Source: Deltaproteobacteria bacterium | GTDB taxonomy: Bacteria; Desulfobacterota; Binatia; Binatales; Binataceae | Reading direction: 5' to 3' | NCBI GenBank assembly: GCA_027403435.1 | Contig: DAHZDR010000529.1 | Location: forward strand, 1 to 9,259 | DNA: 9,259 bases | In this document: positions 6,272 through 9,259 of the stretch, one piece after another | Layout: each line of letters opens with the position of its first letter | How positions within the stretch are numbered: the first letter of the stretch is position 1 | The notes under the pieces: model-generated | Databases searched by the model: none | Told to the model about the DNA's origin: nothing | What the model saw: the letters and a program-made list of their open reading frames with translations, nothing else | Made by a program: the position numbers and the translations under genes

Positions 6272-6838
6272 TTACTTATCCTCTCCCTTCGCCAGCATCT
6301 CGCTGACCATGCCCGAAGCGGTTTCGGCGGGAACCGCGCCGCCATGGGCTGTACGTGACGACCGGCCCGCCATCGTCGCCGCGGCGTCGGTGACCGCGCG
6401 CACGATTTTATCGTAGCCGGTGCAGCGGCACAGATTGCCGGCCAGCGCGTAACGGATCTCCGCTTCGGTCGGATTGGGATTGCGATCGAGCAGCGCCTTC
6501 GCCGACATCAGGAAGCCCGGCGTGCAGATCCCGCATTGCAAGCTCGCATGCTCAAGGAACTTCCGCTGCAGCACATGCAGCGCCGCGCCGGTGGCGAGAC
6601 CCTCGATCGTGCTGACATTTTTTCCCGCCGCCTCCACGCCCAGCATCAGGCAGGAACAGACCGGACGCCCGTCGATTACGACCGTGCAGGCGCCGCAATC
6701 GCCGGTCAGGCAGCCTTCCTTGCTGCCGGTCAGTTCGAGCACGTCGCGCAGCACTTCCAGCAGGCTCTGACGCGGCTCGCACAGCAGTTCGACGGGATCG
6801 CCGTTGATAGTGGTTTCGACAATGACTTTGTTCGCCAT
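6272..6838 (-). CDS. [2Fe-2S] subunit of the molybdenum hydroxylase (CoxS-like)
   Basis: The product has 188 residues and carries electrons from the Mo site to FAD through two [2Fe-2S] clusters. The N-terminal plant-ferredoxin-like domain has the ligands Cys43, Cys48, Cys51 and Cys63 (C-x4-C-x2-C-x11-C). The helical second domain has Cys102, Cys105, Cys137 and Cys139 in QCGICTPGF and CRCTGY. All eight ligands are present. The protein runs some 35-40 residues past CRCTGY (ending MLAKGEDK), slightly longer than typical CoxS proteins of about 160 residues. The ATG at 6838 begins MANKVIVETTING, the normal family start, although no clear Shine-Dalgarno sequence precedes it. The stop codon abuts the ATG of large subunit A. 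The single Fe-S subunit presumably serves both large subunits encoded downstream. Confidence 0.95.
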   Translation of the reverse strand: MANKVIVETTINGDPVELLCEPRQSLLEVLRDVLELTGSKEGCLTGDCGACTVVIDGRPVCSCLMLGVEAAGKNVSTIEGLATGAALHVLQRKFLEHASLQCGICTPGFLMSAKALLDRNPNPTEAEIRYALAGNLCRCTGYDKIVRAVTDAAATMAGRSSRTAHGGAVPAETASGMVSEMLAKGEDK

Positions 6839-6863
6839 AATTGATGCCGATCTTTTTTATTTG

Positions 6864-6891
6864 GTTATCCAGCCGCGGCGGTCCGGGTCAA
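6864..6891 (-). promoter_or_regulatory. Possible internal promoter before the Fe-S subunit gene
   Basis: On the minus strand TTGACC (5/6 to the -35 consensus, 6886-6891) is followed after 16 bp by GATAAC (4/6 to the -10, 6864-6869), then an A-rich stretch before the ATG at 6838. The 79-bp gap is large for an otherwise tight operon and the Fe-S gene has no obvious Shine-Dalgarno sequence, so an extra promoter here is plausible but unproven. Confidence 0.3.
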
Positions 6892-6917
6892 GCGCTCCGC
6901 CAGGTCCGCGCTGATCA

Positions 6918-7790
6918 CTACTCGCGCGCCCGTTCCGCGGCCTTCGCCAGCGTCCGCCGGGTCAGCACGCCCACCACATGACGGCGGAATTCAGCGGTGC
7001 CGCGCATGTCGTCGATCGGCGAGCTGGCCGCGATCGCCAGCCGCGCCGCGTTATCGATCGCGGCGGCGTCAAGCGGCTTGCCGATGAGCGATTTCGCGGC
7101 TTCGGCGGCTAAAATCGGCGTCGGGCCGACCGCGCCCAGGGCGATCCGCGCCGCCACCACGCGGTCGTCGGACATATCGAGCGTCAACGCCGCGCCGACG
7201 CCCACCACCGCGATATCCATTTCATTGCGCGGGATGAAGCGCAGGTAGGCGTCCGACGCACGGCGCTCCGGCGCCGGAATATGGAATTCGACCAACAATT
7301 CGCCAGGCTGTAGCACGGTGCGGCCGGGCGCGAGGCAAAAACTCTCCACCGGAACCATCCGCTCGCCCTTGGGCCCGACCACGCGCGCCTGCGCGCCCAG
7401 CGCGATCAGCGCCGGCGTGGCGTCGGCGGCGGGCGATCCGTTGCACAGATTGCCGCCGACCGAAGCGCGGCTCTGAATCTGCAACGATCCGATCAGATGC
7501 GCCGCTTCAGTCAGACCCGGATAGTATTTGCGCATGTCGCCGTTTTCATGAATCTCGATACAGGGCACGGCCGCGCCCAGCTTCAGTCCATGCTGCAAGC
7601 TGAACGAAATCCGCGTCAGTTCGGGAATATTCTTGATATTGACGACATATTCGGGCCGCCGCGTGCCGGCGCGCAGTTGAATCAGCAGGTCGGTGCCGCC
7701 GCTCAGGGCCCGCGCTTTTTCGCCGTGCGCGGCCATCAGTTTGACCGCCTCGTCGAGTGATTTGGGAGTTTCGTAAGTAATGGCGTGCAA
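6918..7790 (-). CDS. FAD-binding subunit of the molybdenum hydroxylase (CoxM-like)
   Basis: The product has 290 residues and carries the FAD that receives electrons from the Fe-S subunit and passes them to an external acceptor. The PCMH-type FAD domain shows ALSGGTDLL (28-36) and SVGGNLCNGSPAADATPAL (110-128), the two flavin-binding stretches of the family; the CO-dehydrogenase flavoprotein C-terminal domain fills about residues 180-285. I place the start at the TTG at 7790. CGGAGG (7800-7805) lies nine bases upstream, and the protein then begins with HAITYETPKSLDEAV, right at the usual family N-terminus. A longer open frame to 7859 adds 23 Arg/Pro-rich residues without support. The protein has only scattered cysteines and no inserted [4Fe-4S] loop, so it is not of the 4-hydroxybenzoyl-CoA reductase type. 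It is the first gene of the hydroxylase set, separated from the phosphotransferase gene by a strong hairpin. Confidence 0.93.
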   Translation of the reverse strand: MHAITYETPKSLDEAVKLMAAHGEKARALSGGTDLLIQLRAGTRRPEYVVNIKNIPELTRISFSLQHGLKLGAAVPCIEIHENGDMRKYYPGLTEAAHLIGSLQIQSRASVGGNLCNGSPAADATPALIALGAQARVVGPKGERMVPVESFCLAPGRTVLQPGELLVEFHIPAPERRASDAYLRFIPRNEMDIAVVGVGAALTLDMSDDRVVAARIALGAVGPTPILAAEAAKSLIGKPLDAAAIDNAARLAIAASSPIDDMRGTAEFRRHVVGVLTRRTLAKAAERARE

Positions 7791-7799
7791 GGCCGCAAA

Positions 7800-7805
7800 C
7801 CTCCG
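7800..7805 (-). promoter_or_regulatory. Ribosome binding site that defines a TTG start
   Basis: The minus strand reads CGGAGG, nine bases before the TTG at 7788-7790. No ATG or GTG lies at a suitable distance in this frame, so the site decides the start of the FAD subunit. Confidence 0.75.
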
Positions 7806-7847
7806 TTGAGCCGGCGGCGCACGGCCGTCCGGTCGTTTCAAACGCGC

Positions 7848-7878
7848 ACTGTAGCGCAAAGCGAACGAAAAAGGCCAA
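7848..7878 (-). promoter_or_regulatory. Weak candidate promoter of the Mo-hydroxylase operon
   Basis: On the minus strand TTGGCC (4/6 to the -35 consensus, 7873-7878) and TACAGT (4/6 to the -10, 7848-7853) are 19 bp apart, slightly long. The position suits the start of a separate hydroxylase transcript: it follows the long hairpin after the phosphotransferase gene and lies about 60 bases before the FAD subunit start. A different sigma factor or an activator site could apply instead. Confidence 0.2.
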
Positions 7879-7912
7879 CCGGTATGCGCCCGCCGCGCCG
7901 CTTCGATCGAAA

Positions 7913-7956
7913 CGCGTCACGCCAGTTGCAATTTTTTTCGCAACTGGCGTGACGCG
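7913..7956 (-). terminator. 17-bp perfect hairpin after the phosphotransferase gene
   Basis: CGCGTCACGCCAGTTGC (7913-7929) is exactly complementary to 7940-7956, with a 10-nt loop AATTTTTTTC on the plus strand. On the minus strand the stem begins 16 nt past the phosphotransferase stop and is followed by TTTCG, so it fits a terminator with a poor U-tail. The long perfect stem, and the homopolymer in the loop rather than behind the stem, are unusual. An isolated palindromic repeat is the alternative. Confidence 0.6.
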
Positions 7957-7972
7957 CAAGGGCGCGCGCCGG

Positions 7973-9088
7973 CTATTCCCGAAAACCTAGCCGCGCCGCG
8001 ACCCGCGCCGCCGCCCGCGCCAACACCGGCGGATGCGCCCCCATCCGCTCGAAACGCGGATCGGTGGTCTGGCCGCGCACGAAACGCACATAAATCTGCT
8101 GCACCACGGTCGCGGTCTTCCAATGCGCCCAGGCGCGATAAAAATCGATCGACGAAAGGTCGCGGCCGCTGCGCCGCGCGTAGCGCTCGGTCAACTCGTC
8201 GCGGGTCATGAACCCCGGCCGCGCGGTATGCGCGTAGCCCTCGCTCATCTCGAGCATTTCTTCGGGATCGGAGGCCTCGCGCCAATAGTTCAGGCCCGTG
8301 CCGACGTCGATCATCGGATCGCCGAGCGTGGACATCTCCCAGTCGAACACCCCGACCACCATGCCCGAGTTGTCCGGCGCAAACATCACGTTGTGCAGAA
8401 AGAAATCGTTATGCAACAGCGTGGGCGCCTGCGGCGCCGGCAGGTTCTCCAAAAACCACGCGCCGAGCTGGTTCATCAGCGGCACTTCGACCGTTTTGGC
8501 CCGCTCCCAGCGATCCATCCAGCCGGTAATCTGGCGGCGGACGAAACCGTCGGGCCGGCCGAGTCCGCCAAGGCCGAGCCGCTCGTAATCGACCGCGTGC
8601 AGATCGGCGAGCGCGTCGATAAAACCCGCCGACATCGCGCGGAAAGTCTCCGGCGTCTGACTGATTCCGGGCGGCAGCGGCCGGCGATTCGGAATGACGA
8701 AGCCGCTGCGCCGCTGCATCACGAAAAACGGCGCGCCGATAATCGCCGGATCCTCGCACAGCAGAATCGCGCGCGGCGCCGGTTCGTAGCCCTCCCACAG
8801 GCGCGACAGCACCCGGTATTCGCGCGCCATGTCATGGGCGGAAGGCGGCAGCGGTCCGAACGGCGGCCGCCGCACGACCCATTCCTGATCGCCGAAGCGC
8901 AACAGATAGGTGAGGTTGGAATGGCCGCCGCGGAATTGCAGCACCTCGAGCGGCGCGGCGCCGGCGCCGGGCGCCTGATGCTCGCGCAGATAGGCGACCA
9001 GCTTCGGCCAGTCGAGCCGCTCTTCCTCGCGCACTTCGCCGTATTCGGGAAGCGGTTGATCCTTGTCGTCTTCGAGTGCTTCAGCCAT
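7973..9088 (-). CDS. APH-fold phosphotransferase, ACAD10/11 N-terminal or LvaA-like
   Basis: The product has 371 residues with the aminoglycoside-phosphotransferase/choline-kinase fold. GGHSNLTYLL (54-63) is the nucleotide-binding loop, and AREYRVLSRL (88-97) carries the glutamate-bearing helix. LLHNDFFLHN (224-233) is the catalytic loop with Asp228 and Asn233, reading HND where many relatives have HGD. FDWEMSTLGDP (248-258) carries the metal-binding Asp249. It is predicted to be a cytoplasmic, soluble ATP-dependent kinase. Family members near acyl-CoA dehydrogenases include the N-terminal domain of ACAD10/ACAD11 and LvaA, which phosphorylate 4-hydroxyacyl-CoAs. The acyl-CoA dehydrogenase tail just upstream on the same strand supports that kind of substrate here, as an inference. 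I chose the ATG at 9088; a TTG at 9103 lies inside a GC palindrome and no ribosome binding site supports it. Aminoglycoside resistance is unlikely given length and context. Confidence 0.88.
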   Translation of the reverse strand: MAEALEDDKDQPLPEYGEVREEERLDWPKLVAYLREHQAPGAGAAPLEVLQFRGGHSNLTYLLRFGDQEWVVRRPPFGPLPPSAHDMAREYRVLSRLWEGYEPAPRAILLCEDPAIIGAPFFVMQRRSGFVIPNRRPLPPGISQTPETFRAMSAGFIDALADLHAVDYERLGLGGLGRPDGFVRRQITGWMDRWERAKTVEVPLMNQLGAWFLENLPAPQAPTLLHNDFFLHNVMFAPDNSGMVVGVFDWEMSTLGDPMIDVGTGLNYWREASDPEEMLEMSEGYAHTARPGFMTRDELTERYARRSGRDLSSIDFYRAWAHWKTATVVQQIYVRFVRGQTTDPRFERMGAHPPVLARAAARVAARLGFRE

Positions 9089-9101
9089 CGCGAAACCCGG
9101 C

Positions 9102-9138
9102 AACCGGGGCGGGCGCGGCGCGCGCGCCGACCCCGGTT
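9102..9138. repeat. Nested GC palindrome between the dehydrogenase and phosphotransferase genes
   Basis: AACCGGGG (9102-9109) is the inverse complement of CCCCGGTT (9131-9138). Inside it lies a 14-bp perfect palindrome, CGGCGCGCGCGCCG (9116-9129). The transcript could fold strongly just upstream of the phosphotransferase start at 9088. There is no T-run on either side, so a terminator is not supported. It may affect translation of the kinase or may simply reflect high GC. Confidence 0.4.
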
Positions 9139-9184
9139 CGATACTCCCGTCTATAGCAGAAAAAGGGCGCCGCCACCCATCCCG

Positions 9185-9259
9185 TTACTGCTTCCAGCGG
9201 CGGCATTCGCGCCGCGAGATCGTCATGCGATGGACCTCGTCGGGTCCGTCCACGATCCG
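9185..9259 (-). CDS. Acyl-CoA dehydrogenase, C-terminal end (cut by window edge)
   Basis: The last 24 codons and TAA stop are visible, translating to RIVDGPDEVHRMTISRRE followed by CRRWKQ. The RIxDGPDEVHR stretch is a hallmark of the C-terminal helix region of many acyl-CoA dehydrogenases, including the ACAD10/ACAD11 branch, where it contributes to the FAD/tetramer interface. The full enzyme would be a FAD-dependent homotetramer of about 380-420 residues that oxidises acyl-CoAs, or in the ACAD11/LvaC branch acts on phosphorylated hydroxyacyl-CoAs. It is encoded 96 bp upstream of the phosphotransferase on the same strand and is probably co-transcribed with it. The rest of the gene lies outside the window, so the subfamily cannot be settled. 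Confidence 0.85.
   Translation of the reverse strand, partial: RIVDGPDEVHRMTISRRECRRWKQ

Noticed and set aside
3974..7790. Aerobic CO dehydrogenase (form I)
   Set aside because: Both large subunits have AYRAPG in place of the AYXCSFR active-site loop.
6918..7790. 4-hydroxybenzoyl-CoA reductase FAD subunit
   Set aside because: The protein is 290 residues long with only scattered cysteines and lacks the inserted [4Fe-4S]-binding loop of that enzyme.
7973..9088. Aminoglycoside resistance kinase
   Set aside because: Length, HNDFFLHN catalytic loop and position beside an acyl-CoA dehydrogenase fit the metabolic ACAD10/11-LvaA group better.

Overview
The window looks like a GC-rich bacterial chromosome segment carrying a molybdenum-hydroxylase operon beside genes of acyl-CoA metabolism. 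The phylum cannot be fixed from the sequence. High GC, a small bacterial RRM protein and a CoxSML-type hydroxylase next to an acyl-CoA dehydrogenase and a phosphotransferase would fit a soil-type heterotroph (for example Binatota/Desulfobacterota-like, Rokubacteria or Acidobacteria). That placement is a guess from gene content.

Layout. A lone plus-strand gene (490-777) encodes a 95-residue RNA-recognition-motif protein behind a long gene-free leader. All other genes are on the minus strand, so they read from right to left. In transcription order they are: the last 24 codons of an acyl-CoA dehydrogenase (9185-9259, cut by the window edge); an APH-fold phosphotransferase (7973-9088); a 17-bp perfect hairpin (7913-7956); the FAD subunit (6918-7790, TTG start), 2Fe-2S subunit (6272-6838) and molybdopterin-binding large subunit 'A' (3974-6271) of a xanthine-dehydrogenase-family enzyme; a 9-bp hairpin (3915-3940); a MoaD/ThiS-like sulfur carrier (3642-3905); and a second, paralogous large subunit 'B' (1185-3518). 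A good rho-independent terminator (967-1000) closes the unit, which converges on the RRM gene.

How the genes work together. The FAD, Fe-S and large subunits form a complete three-subunit molybdenum hydroxylase. Substrate would be hydroxylated at the Mo site with oxygen from water, and electrons would leave through two [2Fe-2S] clusters to FAD. Two different large subunits share one FAD/Fe-S pair, so two enzymes with different substrates, or a mixed assembly, are possible. The MoaD-like carrier between them could supply sulfur for the pterin cofactor. Upstream, the phosphotransferase and acyl-CoA dehydrogenase resemble a split version of the ACAD10/ACAD11 (or LvaA plus LvaC) pair that acts on hydroxyacyl-CoAs. 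The substrate of the hydroxylase cannot be read from the sequence, but the neighbourhood points to acyl-CoA or related carboxylic acid catabolism.

The items most worth following are the duplicated catalytic subunit with the sulfur carrier between the copies, the split kinase/dehydrogenase pair, two strong intergenic hairpins that may set subunit ratios, and a possible small RNA ending at the 967-1000 terminator. No mobile element, CRISPR array, tRNA or rRNA was seen.
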